Shown here: positions 23,710 to 32,291 of the stretch, piece after piece
How the letters are laid out: every line of letters starts with the position of its first letter
How positions within the stretch are numbered: the stretch's first letter is position 1
Assembly: GCF_014236655.1 (NCBI RefSeq)
Contig: NZ_JACMYG010000005.1
Coordinates: 62,001 to 126,000 of the forward strand
From: Pseudomonas kielensis
GTDB lineage: Bacteria > Pseudomonadota > Gammaproteobacteria > Pseudomonadales > Pseudomonadaceae
DNA: 64,000 nucleotides
Reading direction: 5' to 3'
Made by a program: the position numbers and the translations under genes
Notes under the pieces: generated by a model
Seen by the model: the letters and a program-made list of their open reading frames with translations, nothing else
Databases searched by the model: none
Told to the model about the DNA's origin: nothing

Positions 23710-23913
23710 ATGAAAAACGACAATTTACGCGCCGACCGCGATGACGACCTGGATCACTTCGCCCCTCGCCCTGCGACCAAGCGTGGCAACAGCCTGGTGC
23801 TGCAAGTGGCAAGCGGGGTGTTTCTCGGCGGCCTGGCCCTGTGGCTGGTGCAACTGGCCGCCACTTCGCTGTATGCCAAGCTCATGCTCGGCACCGTGAC
23901 CTTCGGCGGTTGA
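23710..23913 (+). CDS. Small single-pass membrane protein, function unknown
   Basis: This 67-residue protein starts at an ATG preceded by the weak ribosome-binding sequence GAGA. It has a polar N-terminus rich in Asp and Arg (about residues 1-26) and one hydrophobic helix (about residues 30-53, VLQVASGVFLGGLALWLVQL). No known domain was recognised. Its codon use is GC-rich like its neighbours. It converges on another very small gene. Its reality rests on the plausible membrane-protein pattern, not on homology. Confidence 0.6.
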   Translation: MKNDNLRADRDDDLDHFAPRPATKRGNSLVLQVASGVFLGGLALWLVQLAATSLYAKLMLGTVTFGG

Positions 23914-23917
23914 CGGT

Positions 23918-24151
23918 TCAGCCAGCCAGCTGGCTCGACCGCTGACTGGCGGCATCGTCATAGGCCACGTACAAGGCCTCGGCCACCTGGCTCTTGATCG
24001 CCTTGGCGCTTTCCAGCCCCAGCACAAACCCCTCGGCCTTGCCCCCGGCACGATTGAGCTCTTCAGCGGTGCCGGCCTGGGTGATCGCTTCGAACAGTTT
24101 TTCGGCGGGCGCACCCACGCCTTTGGGCAGGCTGATCTGGGCAATGCTCAT
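23918..24151 (-). CDS. Small hypothetical protein
   Basis: This 77-residue predicted helical, soluble protein opens MSIAQISLPKGVGAPAEKLF; I do not recognise the family. The ATG at 24151 was chosen because it overlaps, as ATGA, the stop of a 17-codon frame starting at 24201, which has AAGGT upstream. That arrangement suggests the small upstream peptide drives translation of this gene. No signal peptide or membrane segment is evident. Confidence 0.55.
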   Translation of the reverse strand: MSIAQISLPKGVGAPAEKLFEAITQAGTAEELNRAGGKAEGFVLGLESAKAIKSQVAEALYVAYDDAASQRSSQLAG

Positions 24152-24201
24152 GCGTGCACCCCGCACGCCAGGATTTGAGAGAACAGCGGTTGTTGAGTCA
24201 T
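24148..24201 (-). CDS. Possible 17-residue leader peptide
   Basis: A short frame (starts MTQQPLFSQI) begins at an ATG with AAGGTAGG upstream. Its TGA stop overlaps the start of the 77-residue gene. It may be a translated leader that couples initiation of the downstream gene, or simply a chance frame; nothing else supports it. Confidence 0.3.
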   Translation of the reverse strand: MTQQPLFSQILACGVHA

Positions 24202-24403
24202 GACGCCTACCTTGTGGGCTAATGGCCGACAGCGCGTGAAACCACGCCCGGGGGCCCATGGTAGACCTCTACTGCGTTTCTGGTAACCGCCAATGACCGC
24301 CGACTGCCCACCCCGCAACGAATCGACACCACTCACCGGAAAAAACCCTGCAGATTCAATTTTTTGTTGACTTGTTCTTTTTAATCAGTAACATACGGCG
24401 CAT

Positions 24404-24479
<76 letters not shown>

Positions 24480-24491
24480 GACAGCAAGATC

Positions 24492-24527
24492 AAAAAGCCC
24501 CTGAATCGAACGATCAGGGGCTTTTTT
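24492..24527. terminator. Bidirectional terminator between tRNA-Asn and the toxin operon
   Basis: The stem AAGCCCCTGA / TCAGGGGCTT is flanked by A's on the left and TTTTTT on the right. It can end the tRNA-Asn transcript and, read the other way, the xaxB-like transcript that stops at 24561. Confidence 0.9.
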
Positions 24528-24560
24528 GTGGGCGAGAGAAAAGCCCGGCGGGCAGGCCTA

Positions 24561-25580
24561 CTAAATACGCCACGCCGAAGCGATAGGCTCAAGGGTTTTG
24601 TGCAAGGCGACGCCTTGCGCTGTAATCGCACTCAAACTCTCAAGAGGGGTGTGCGGCGGCAGATCAAACGCGGTGACAAAACCACCGATCTGCCTAGCCA
24701 GCAACTGAGCCTCCCGCACGTAATCGAGCCGTACCGCATCAAGCCGAGTGACCCGACTCAAGGCTTGCGCCTGCTTGATCGAGTCCGTCAACAACCTGGT
24801 CAACTGGTCTTTTTGATCCAGGTAGTGCTGACGCTTTATCCTCAGGTCATTCCTGAGCTTCACCATGTCGACGTAGCGGATGTATTGCGACGCATGTTCG
24901 ACCAATTTCCTGAACAGGCGTACACCACGTTTCACCATTTCAACTTGCGGGGCGCTTAAATCAAGCCCATCCAACTCTTCATCACTCGCGATCCAGGGCA
25001 ATAGGTAATCGAACAGGTTCTTGTCATCGATCACCCTGATGCACTCGTCAATGTCCTTGCGCTGCTCATCCAATTCAAGCAGTCGCGTATCCAGATCCTG
25101 CAGAGCCAATCGAATGCCATTTTCCAGGTTGACCGAGTTCGTGCTGCCCGCCTCGTCAGTGGGCAATACCTCAATGTCGTCGACTTGATTGATCGCCGTA
25201 GTCATGCCAAGCCAGAAACCCCGGACACGCCGCATGTCGGCATTGACACTGCTTATATAGTCCTCTCTCAACTCTTCCTTGGCCCGCTGCCGCGCCTGCT
25301 CATCCAATTCCTGAGCGCTCTCCAGCCGATCGAGTTCAGCGTTCAAGCTTAAAAAATTGGCATTTCTCAACAACGGCATCATGGCGACCGTCGATTGCAA
25401 AATGCTTGAATGCGCGTCATTGAGCGCTGCATTGAGACGCCCAAGCCTGGCCTGCAGATACTCGGCAAACCCCAGGGAAATCTCCGAAACGGCCATGTTT
25501 ATTGAGTATTTGCTTTGCTTCATCAGCGCGTAATCTGGCTGGCGCTGCTCTTGAGTGGACATCCTGTCTATCTCGTTCAT
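24561..25580 (-). CDS. Alpha-xenorhabdolysin-family binary toxin subunit B (XaxB/YaxB-like)
   Basis: This 339-residue protein is almost wholly helical and charged, with long heptad-like stretches (about residues 80-110, 165-190 and 235-275), and has no signal peptide. Size, helical make-up and position directly after a XaxA-like gene match XaxB of Xenorhabdus and YaxB of Yersinia. In that family the subunit pairs with subunit A, forms an elongated coiled-coil dimer and inserts its tip into target membranes to build a large pore. Identification is from remembered family features rather than a search. GC content is visibly lower than in flanking genes. Confidence 0.7.
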   Translation of the reverse strand: MNEIDRMSTQEQRQPDYALMKQSKYSINMAVSEISLGFAEYLQARLGRLNAALNDAHSSILQSTVAMMPLLRNANFLSLNAELDRLESAQELDEQARQRAKEELREDYISSVNADMRRVRGFWLGMTTAINQVDDIEVLPTDEAGSTNSVNLENGIRLALQDLDTRLLELDEQRKDIDECIRVIDDKNLFDYLLPWIASDEELDGLDLSAPQVEMVKRGVRLFRKLVEHASQYIRYVDMVKLRNDLRIKRQHYLDQKDQLTRLLTDSIKQAQALSRVTRLDAVRLDYVREAQLLARQIGGFVTAFDLPPHTPLESLSAITAQGVALHKTLEPIASAWRI

Positions 25581-25594
25581 ACACCTTCCCTCGG

Positions 25595-26794
25595 TTAACT
25601 TGCGAACTGCTGTTTATTGAAGTCTTCAATGGCCTTGTTTAGAGACTGCAACAGTGACTCGGCCAGCGCTTTGACGTTCTCCCACGGCTCAATACCGCGG
25701 ATAAAACTTTGCTTGAAACGTATCAAGCTCACGCCCTCCTTGATCAGCGAAAGCTCGCTCGCAGACTTATCTATTTCTGCCAATACCGAATCCCACACCA
25801 TCACCAAGGCTTCTGCAGCTGCAGACGCCGCTCGCATGAAACCGTAAATATTGTCCAACGAGTTACTGTGAGACAGTATCAAACTAGGCAACTTTTCCTG
25901 ACCGTCGATCATCGCGATAAGGCTGCGCCGCTTTTTCTCGAAAGTTCGCAACTTTTTCATCGCCTCAGCCCCACCCCGCCCCATGAGCGCTTCCTCCGGC
26001 CCGACCAGGATAAAGTCCAGCAGAACAGCAACAGGATTCAATCCCTTCAGCACACTGGGGATCGCCAGCGTTCTGACTTCTTTTTCTGCTTGAGCAATAT
26101 CACGCTCGATCTCTGCAAGTGATTCGCGAAACCGGATCAGGTCCACCGCAAAGTCGATGGTATTGAGCTTGTTTCTTTTCAGCTTGACCGAGGGCACTAG
26201 CTGTTCGCTCAGCTCCCGGTGAAAACGCTCAATGGACTCTTTCAATTCGACCGTAGGCGCACGGCTCAGATTGACGCTCTCCTTCAGGTCCTGAAACATC
26301 CCTTCAAGCTCTCCGTACACAGCCCGGTCAAGCTGATCAAACGGAATGAAGGGCGTTTCATCCACTGCGATAGGACCGTAGTTCTTGACCCGTTCACTGA
26401 TCGGCATGGCTTCGATTTGCTGCACAAGGTCTGCGGCAAATTTGCCCTGTGTTTTTGCAAACGCACCTAAATTACCTCCCACCAGCAACAACTTGCTTTC
26501 AATCGGCAGCCACGTTCCAGCATGGACCTTGATCTTTGTGTGCAGCTCCTGAATGTCCGTCCACTGGAAATCCGGATGATCAATAATCCCACCCAGTGCG
26601 AGTTCGATCCCCTCACGATCCGTCGGAAGAAACTTGCCCTGCTCCACATAAAGTTTTATTTGCAACAGCTGATCTGAAGTCACGATCAACCGTCGCCCCT
26701 CAACACCTCCAGCTGCCTTTAGCGCCTGCTCGCTCGTGTCGGAGCGATCAGCCCCGTTAAAACTGCCCACATCTTCCATAACGTTGACTTCCAT
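25595..26794 (-). CDS. Alpha-xenorhabdolysin-family binary toxin subunit A (XaxA/YaxA-like)
   Basis: This 399-residue helical protein has no signal peptide. The N-terminal region LIVTSDQLLQIKLYVEQGKFLPT, then IQELHTKIKVHAGTW and LVQQIEAMPI, fits the opening helices of XaxA/YaxA. A conspicuously hydrophobic stretch at about residues 262-284 (IPSVLKGLNPVAVLLDFILVG) sits between two long coiled coils and would be the membrane-inserting foot. It ends 14 bases before the B subunit, so the two form one transcript, A first as in Xenorhabdus. A second ATG 15 bases inside is an alternative start. How the toxin leaves the cell is not shown. Confidence 0.7.
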   Translation of the reverse strand: MEVNVMEDVGSFNGADRSDTSEQALKAAGGVEGRRLIVTSDQLLQIKLYVEQGKFLPTDREGIELALGGIIDHPDFQWTDIQELHTKIKVHAGTWLPIESKLLLVGGNLGAFAKTQGKFAADLVQQIEAMPISERVKNYGPIAVDETPFIPFDQLDRAVYGELEGMFQDLKESVNLSRAPTVELKESIERFHRELSEQLVPSVKLKRNKLNTIDFAVDLIRFRESLAEIERDIAQAEKEVRTLAIPSVLKGLNPVAVLLDFILVGPEEALMGRGGAEAMKKLRTFEKKRRSLIAMIDGQEKLPSLILSHSNSLDNIYGFMRAASAAAEALVMVWDSVLAEIDKSASELSLIKEGVSLIRFKQSFIRGIEPWENVKALAESLLQSLNKAIEDFNKQQFAS

Positions 26795-26973
26795 TCGTTA
26801 AACAACTCGGCAATTCAAGAAAACGCATCAACAACCTTGCGATTATTAAACGTCGAGTGCCGATGGTAGCCGAACTTAAAAGACAACAAAGTCGCAACGT
26901 TCAGCTTATACCGTAGGAAGCCCCCATCACTTAATGTACGTCGCACCTACCCACAACACAGCCATCCAACACC

Positions 26974-27012
26974 ACAAAAAAGGCCGAGCTGTTTATTCAA
27001 CAGGTCGGCCTC
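26974..27012 (-). terminator. Terminator after the purine permease gene
   Basis: Read on the minus strand, AGGCCGA...TCGGCCT with internal pairing CCTGTT/AACAGC is followed by TTTTTTGTGG. It lies just past the stop of the NCS2 permease. Confidence 0.85.
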
Positions 27013-27033
27013 TATTATCGCCAGCAACTGCGG

Positions 27034-28557
27034 TCAGACGTGCTCGCTACTCTTGATCTGCGCAGGTCGATGTTCCGGCGCGTCATGGCCATGGCTCTCC
27101 ACCACCACGGGCACTTCATTGCCATCGCAGTCATGCAACTTGCCATCGCTGAAGTAGTCGCCTTCACGCAGCGCAGCCAGGTCCTGGAAGCGCAGGGTGC
27201 GCTCGGTACCGGCGGCAAATACCGACTGTTGGTCGGAGTTGCCGGTGGTGAAGTGGTTGAAGGTCAGGTTTAGCGCAATGGCCATGATTGCCGACGAACT
27301 GATACCAGAATGGAAGATCGTGGCGAACCAGCTTGGGAAGTGGTCGTAGAAGTTCGGCGCAGCGATGGGGATCATGCCGAAGCCGATCGAGGTGGCGACG
27401 ATGATGAGGTTGACGTTGTTACGGTAGTCGACCTTGGACAAGGTACGAATGCCGCTGGCGGCCACGGTGCCGAACAGCACGATACCGGCCCCACCGAGTA
27501 CCGACGTCGGCACCGCGGCAATCACCCGCCCCATGAAGGGCAGCAGCCCGAGGATCACCAGGAACAATCCACCCGTGGCCACCACATAGCGGCTCTTGAT
27601 CCCGGTCACTGCCACCAGCCCGACGTTCTGGGCGAAGGCGCTCTGGGTGAAGGAGCCGAAGATCGGCGCGATCATGCTCGACAGCATGTCGGCCCGCAGG
27701 CCGTTGCCCAGGCGCTTGGAGTCGACCTTGGTGTCGATGATCTCACCCACCGCAAGGATGTCCGCCGAGGTCTCGACCAGGGTCACCATGACCACGATGC
27801 ACATCGACAGAATGGCGGCGAAGTGAAAGGTCGGCATACCGAAGTGGAACGGCGTCGGGAAGCCGAACATCGGCCCTTCGCCGACGTTGGAAAAGTCCGC
27901 CATGCCGAGGAACACTGCAATCAGGGTCCCGATGACCATGGCCAACAGGATCGACAGACGAGAGATGGTGGCACTGCCGATCTTGCTCAGCAGCAGCACT
28001 AACACCAGGGTCACGGCCGCCAGGCCGATGTTGGCCATGCTGCCAAAGTCTTCGGCATGGCTGTTACCGCCCATGGCCCAGCGCGCGGCCACCGGCATCA
28101 GCGTCAGGCCGATGGTGGTGATGACAATCCCGGTCACCAGCGGCGGGAAGAACTTGGTGATCCGCGAGAACACCGGGGTGATCAACAAGCCGATCAACGA
28201 GGCGGCAATCACTGCCCCCAGGATCGACTGGAAGCCGCCCTCACCGCCACTGCTGACAATCGCCACCATGGTCGCGACACCGGAGAACGACACGCCCTGC
28301 ACCAGCGGCAACTGACAACCAAAGAACGGTAGGCCCAGGGTTTGCAGCAGCGTTGCCAACCCGCCTGCAAACAACGATGCCGCGATCAACAGACCAATGT
28401 CTGCCGGAGAAAGCCCGGCCGCCTGGCCGATGATCAGTGGTACCGCAACGATACCGCCATACATGGTCAGAACGTGTTGCAGGCCGTAAGCCATATTCGC
28501 GCCGACCCCGAGGTTTTCATCCTCGGGCCGTTGGTGTGAAACAGAGGGCGTTTTCAT
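27034..28557 (-). CDS. NCS2-family purine (xanthine/urate-type) permease
   Basis: This is an inner-membrane nucleobase:cation symporter of 507 residues with about 14 membrane segments. The NCS2 signature is visible as QNVGLVAVTGIKSR in the second half; the N in QNxG is typical of the xanthine/urate branch rather than the uracil branch. A membrane glutamate in LVETSADILAVGEI matches a family substrate-binding position. A soluble C-terminal tail of about 60 residues, rich in His and acidic residues, extends past the last helix. A palindrome of GntR-repressor type lies about 70 bases upstream. Exact substrate is uncertain. Confidence 0.85.
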   Translation of the reverse strand: MKTPSVSHQRPEDENLGVGANMAYGLQHVLTMYGGIVAVPLIIGQAAGLSPADIGLLIAASLFAGGLATLLQTLGLPFFGCQLPLVQGVSFSGVATMVAIVSSGGEGGFQSILGAVIAASLIGLLITPVFSRITKFFPPLVTGIVITTIGLTLMPVAARWAMGGNSHAEDFGSMANIGLAAVTLVLVLLLSKIGSATISRLSILLAMVIGTLIAVFLGMADFSNVGEGPMFGFPTPFHFGMPTFHFAAILSMCIVVMVTLVETSADILAVGEIIDTKVDSKRLGNGLRADMLSSMIAPIFGSFTQSAFAQNVGLVAVTGIKSRYVVATGGLFLVILGLLPFMGRVIAAVPTSVLGGAGIVLFGTVAASGIRTLSKVDYRNNVNLIIVATSIGFGMIPIAAPNFYDHFPSWFATIFHSGISSSAIMAIALNLTFNHFTTGNSDQQSVFAAGTERTLRFQDLAALREGDYFSDGKLHDCDGNEVPVVVESHGHDAPEHRPAQIKSSEHV

Positions 28558-28624
28558 CGTGGGGGGTTCCCTGGGTTTTTGTTATGCGCACACTGTATTC
28601 AACACCCAAGACAAATGTCCATAG

Positions 28625-28638
28625 AGTTGTATACAACT
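28625..28638. promoter_or_regulatory. Perfect palindrome AGTTGTATACAACT, probable GntR-type operator
   Basis: This 14-base perfect palindrome lies 68 bases upstream of the NCS2 permease start. TTGTATACAA-like sites are recognised by GntR-family (FCD-type) repressors of purine and other catabolic genes. The regulator gene is not in the window, so the assignment is by motif only. Confidence 0.55.
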
Positions 28639-28766
28639 TATCAGTCACATAATGGACAAGCATCCACCCCAGCTCGCTTCCAACCGTCTAGCCCGCACGT
28701 TTCTGGCTTTACCGCCGGTCGAAAAATAGCTGATCGATCGATCAGCTTTTTTTCGCGTGTCGGTAC

Positions 28767-29597
28767 TTATTGCTCAGCGGCGATCAATCTCGCCAGGGTC
28801 GCCAGCAGTGCCGGATGCTCGGGCACCTGGAGCGAGAATTCGCTGCGCAGCACGTCGATCAGCGCCTGCACATCGCTGATCTCGCGCCGCTCGCTGGGGC
28901 ACCCCAGGCGATGCACAGCATAGCTGCCATTGTTCAGGGTGTGGCGCACGCCCTCCCCGGTCCGCGCCACCATCAGACGCTGCAGGAACGGCGATTGGGG
29001 ATGAGTCGAGACATACCAGTTGCCGATCTCGTAATCGATATCGCCCTGCCGCTGCAGGTCAAAGACATACATTGCCCGCCACTCGTCCGCGACCTTGGCG
29101 CGCAAGGTGTAGCTCTCGTCTTCGCGGGTGATGCGATAGGGCTCATGGGGCGTTGCCTGCTCCTGCTCGGTGTCGAGCAGCAGCGGCGCCGTCGGTACCA
29201 TGCCGCCAAACCCCACATCGGTGATGTAGCGCACGCCATTGAGGGTCACCAGCGTCAGGCGATGGGTACGCGCCGCCCAGGCGTCCTGCGGGGCGTTCAT
29301 CACCACGCGCCCGGTGATACCACGGACCTGGTACCCCAGGTGCTCCAGCAGGGTCATGTATAGATTGTTGAGCTCGTAGCAATAGCCGCCACGGCCCTCA
29401 TGCAGCACTTTGTGCTGGACCGAGGGCAGGTCGAGGGGCACCGGCAATCCGGCCAGGGGCGAGAGATTTTCGAAGACGAAAGTGCTGGTGTGCCTTAGCT
29501 GCAGTTCAGCCAGGGTTTCCAGGGTGGGTGCGGGCGGCGTGGCAAAACCAAGACGCTGAAGGTACAGGTCGATGTATTCGAGCGCAGTTGGGGTCAT
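28767..29597 (-). CDS. nat: Arylamine N-acetyltransferase
   Basis: This 276-residue enzyme moves acetyl groups from acetyl-CoA to arylamines or hydrazines in the cytoplasm. The Cys-His-Asp catalytic triad is visible: Cys73 in GRGGYCYELN, His112 in THRLTL and Asp127 in TDVGFGG. The FVFENLSPL segment near residue 40 is also typical. The ATG at 29597 was preferred because AAGGA lies eight bases upstream; ATGs further upstream lack one and would add unrelated residues. Confidence 0.92.
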   Translation of the reverse strand: MTPTALEYIDLYLQRLGFATPPAPTLETLAELQLRHTSTFVFENLSPLAGLPVPLDLPSVQHKVLHEGRGGYCYELNNLYMTLLEHLGYQVRGITGRVVMNAPQDAWAARTHRLTLVTLNGVRYITDVGFGGMVPTAPLLLDTEQEQATPHEPYRITREDESYTLRAKVADEWRAMYVFDLQRQGDIDYEIGNWYVSTHPQSPFLQRLMVARTGEGVRHTLNNGSYAVHRLGCPSERREISDVQALIDVLRSEFSLQVPEHPALLATLARLIAAEQ

Positions 29598-29792
29598 GAG
29601 CGATTCCTTGGACATGAAGGCGCACCGGAGCCAGCGCGGTCGAGTGCCGTGCCGATGGGCAAAAGTTATACGACAGCCACCAGTGGCCACGACAATTGAT
29701 TTCCCTCATCGGCCCGCTGAAGAAAAAGGCGACGCCCGGCCTGACCATCAAGCAGACCATCAAGCAGACCATCGAACGGCAACGCCAGGCCT

Positions 29793-31370
29793 TCAGCCCC
29801 GACTATGGGTATCGCTTGAACGCCTCTCCCGAGAGGCCACCTGCGTGCGATTCCTGCCGAAGTTCTTGGCCTGGTACAACGCCGCATCCGCGCACTCGAT
29901 GAGCCACTCAATGCTGTCGCCGTCCTTGGGCACGAAGGCATGGCAGCCGAGACTGACGGTCAACTGCCCCGAAGGTGCGCCGCTGTGGAGAATATTGGCG
30001 TCCCGGACGCTGTGCCGAATCCGCTCGGCAATGGCGACTGCACCCTCGATATCGGTATCCGGCAACAGCACCGCAAACTCTTCCCCACCGTAGCGCACCA
30101 CCAGGTCAGACGGGCGCTGGCAGCAGCCTTTGACCACGCCGGCGACCCGCGCCAGGCACTGGTCACCGGCGACGTGGCCGTAGCTGTCATTGAAGCGCTT
30201 GAAGTAGTCGATATCGAGCATGATCAGGCTTAGCGGACTTTGCTGGCGCAGGCCCCGGGCAAACTCGACCTGCAACGCCCGCTCGAACAACCGCCGGTTC
30301 GCCAGACCGGTCAGGCTGTCATGGGTCGCGATCACTTCCGGGCGCTCCTGGGCCGCACGCAGGTCTGCCTCGATGCGCTCACCATTGCGCACCTGCAGCA
30401 CAAACACCCAACCGAACAGACTGACGCCGAGCACCACCAGGGCCACGATGACACTGGACTGCACCGCGTTGGCGTACCAGCCACGCAGCACCACGGCCTC
30501 CGGGGTGGCCGACGCCACCACCAGCGGATAAGCGTCCAGTTGCTGGTAGCCGTACAGCCGCAGTTCACCGTCCACCCGCGAACGAATCATCGCGGTGCCC
30601 GAGGGCGCATTCGGCAAGTAATGCCGGAAGATCTCCCCTTGCGCCAGCGACTCCCCAATGCGCAACTCCGCACCCGGCCGCCGCGAAAGCAAGGTGCCGT
30701 CCGCCAGGGCCAGAAACATCAAGGCGCGGTCGTCCAGACTGAAGCTTGTGAAAAACCGGTCGAAATACTCCATGCGGATCCCTGCCATCAGTACGCCCTG
30801 GAACTGACCATTGCGGTCATTCACTCGCCGCGACAACGGGATGATCCACTCACCGTTCTGCCGACTGCGGATCGCCGGGCCGATATGGGCCTGCAACGAA
30901 GCGTTCTGTTGATGGAACTTGAAATACTCGCGATCGGCGACGCCCTGCCGGGTTGGCAACTCACCAAAGGACGTCACCACCCACTGCCCTTGGCGATCGA
31001 ACAGAAACAGCCCATGCAACTGCTGCAGGGCCTGCACCCGACGGGCAAAGGTGCGCTGCAAACGCGGGGTCAACGCCACGCCGAAGCCGTCGGCCTGAAT
31101 CCAGTCGGCCAGGCTGGTCACCACCAGGTCGGCAGCCACGAAGGTATCCTCAGCCTGTTGCGCCATCGCCCGCGTGAGGTTCACAGAAGCGATTTGCGCC
31201 TGGGACAAGTCGTGCTCTCGGGATTGCTCAAGCTGCAGGTACAACAGGCCGCACAGGCTCAGGCACACCGCCGCAATAAAGATCACCGCCGCCTTGCGCA
31301 GGGGTAAACGCTTCAGTGGGCCGCCGAGCGTATCGTGGGGGTCGTGAATGGGGGTTGGCAAATGCATCAT
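29793..31370 (-). CDS. Membrane-bound diguanylate cyclase (dCache-like sensor plus GGDEF)
   Basis: This 525-residue protein makes cyclic di-GMP from two GTP. An N-terminal membrane helix (about residues 27-47) precedes a periplasmic sensor region of Cache/PDC type (about 50-295, with SLADWIQADGF, RQGVADREYFKFHQQ and IPLSRRVNDRNGQFQGVLMAGI), then a second membrane helix (about 308-328) and a GGDEF domain. The active site reads GGEEF. An RPSD sequence five residues before it fits an allosteric inhibitory I-site. The catalytic residues look intact, so it should be active. No effector gene is adjacent. Confidence 0.9.
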   Translation of the reverse strand: MMHLPTPIHDPHDTLGGPLKRLPLRKAAVIFIAAVCLSLCGLLYLQLEQSREHDLSQAQIASVNLTRAMAQQAEDTFVAADLVVTSLADWIQADGFGVALTPRLQRTFARRVQALQQLHGLFLFDRQGQWVVTSFGELPTRQGVADREYFKFHQQNASLQAHIGPAIRSRQNGEWIIPLSRRVNDRNGQFQGVLMAGIRMEYFDRFFTSFSLDDRALMFLALADGTLLSRRPGAELRIGESLAQGEIFRHYLPNAPSGTAMIRSRVDGELRLYGYQQLDAYPLVVASATPEAVVLRGWYANAVQSSVIVALVVLGVSLFGWVFVLQVRNGERIEADLRAAQERPEVIATHDSLTGLANRRLFERALQVEFARGLRQQSPLSLIMLDIDYFKRFNDSYGHVAGDQCLARVAGVVKGCCQRPSDLVVRYGGEEFAVLLPDTDIEGAVAIAERIRHSVRDANILHSGAPSGQLTVSLGCHAFVPKDGDSIEWLIECADAALYQAKNFGRNRTQVASRERRSSDTHSRG

Positions 31371-31565
31371 CCTTGAAGGGTAAAGCGCGAGCAGATGCCC
31401 GGATCCCTCGATCGGCGAAGCTTAGCCTACGCCGGTGACGCGGGGCAAACCACGACAACGCGATAACACCTGGAAACACTTGCCGCGCAGCCAATGCCGG
31501 CAGTCCCTCCATGGGCTCTGCTAGGCTCAACCCTTCACTCTGATCGGTAGCCCATGGAGGAACGC

Positions 31566-32198
31566 ATGAATCATCAGGACCTTGTGCCCAACATCAACAC
31601 CGTGGTCTTCGACCTGGGCAATGTGCTGATTCGCTGGAACCCGAGAAACCTCTACCGCAAGTTGTTTGGCGATGACGAGCAGGCCATGGAGACCTTTCTG
31701 TCCGAGGTCTGCAGCACCGACTGGAACGAACGCCAGGACGCCGGGCGCTCATGGCAGGAAGCGATCGACGAAGCCATCGCCCGCCACCCGACGCAAGAGA
31801 CACTGATTCGTGCCTACCGCGAACGCTGGGAAGAGATGCTCGATGGCGCACTGGAAGAAACCGTCGAGATCCTCGAGCAACTGCACGCCAAGAAAGTTCG
31901 CCTGCTGGCCCTGACTAACTGGTCGGCGGAAACCTTCCCCATTGCCCTTGAGCGCTTCGCCTTCCTGAACAAATTCGAAGGCATCCTGGTCTCGGGCGTC
32001 GAAGGTATCATCAAGCCCGCACCACAGATCTTCCAACTGCTCAAATCGCGCTACCAGTTCGAAGCTCACCACGCCGTGTTTATCGACGACCACGCCCCCA
32101 ACATCGAAGGCGCCCGCCGCGAAGGTTTCCATGCGCTGCAGTTCAGCAACGCCGGACAACTGCGCAAAGACCTCGCCGCCCTGGGCCTGCCCCTATAA
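31566..32198 (+). CDS. HAD-superfamily hydrolase (HAD-IA type)
   Basis: This 210-residue cytoplasmic phosphatase or dehalogenase-like enzyme has HAD motif I as VVFDLGNVLIRWNP (nucleophile Asp and, unusually for phosphatases, Asn two residues on), motif II as LLALTNWS, the motif III lysine in IIKPAPQIF and motif IV as VFIDDHAPNI. The DxGNV(L/I) form is shared with YihX-type sugar phosphatases. The start at 31566 was chosen because GGAGG lies seven bases upstream; an ATG 12 bases earlier contains that site. Substrate unknown. Confidence 0.85.
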   Translation: MNHQDLVPNINTVVFDLGNVLIRWNPRNLYRKLFGDDEQAMETFLSEVCSTDWNERQDAGRSWQEAIDEAIARHPTQETLIRAYRERWEEMLDGALEETVEILEQLHAKKVRLLALTNWSAETFPIALERFAFLNKFEGILVSGVEGIIKPAPQIFQLLKSRYQFEAHHAVFIDDHAPNIEGARREGFHALQFSNAGQLRKDLAALGLPL

Positions 32199-32236
32199 AA
32201 ATGGTCGTGTCGAGCAACTGTGCACTGCCAAGCACC

Positions 32237-32273
32237 TGTAGCAGCCGCCTCGCTTCGCTCGACAGCGGCTACA
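32237..32273. repeat. REP-like element
   Basis: TGTAGCAGCCGC ... AGCGGCTACA around CTCGCTTCGCTCGA is a palindromic repeat of a type widespread between genes in fluorescent pseudomonads. It sits between two convergent genes. Confidence 0.7.
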
Positions 32274-32291
32274 AAAACCGCACCCAGACCC

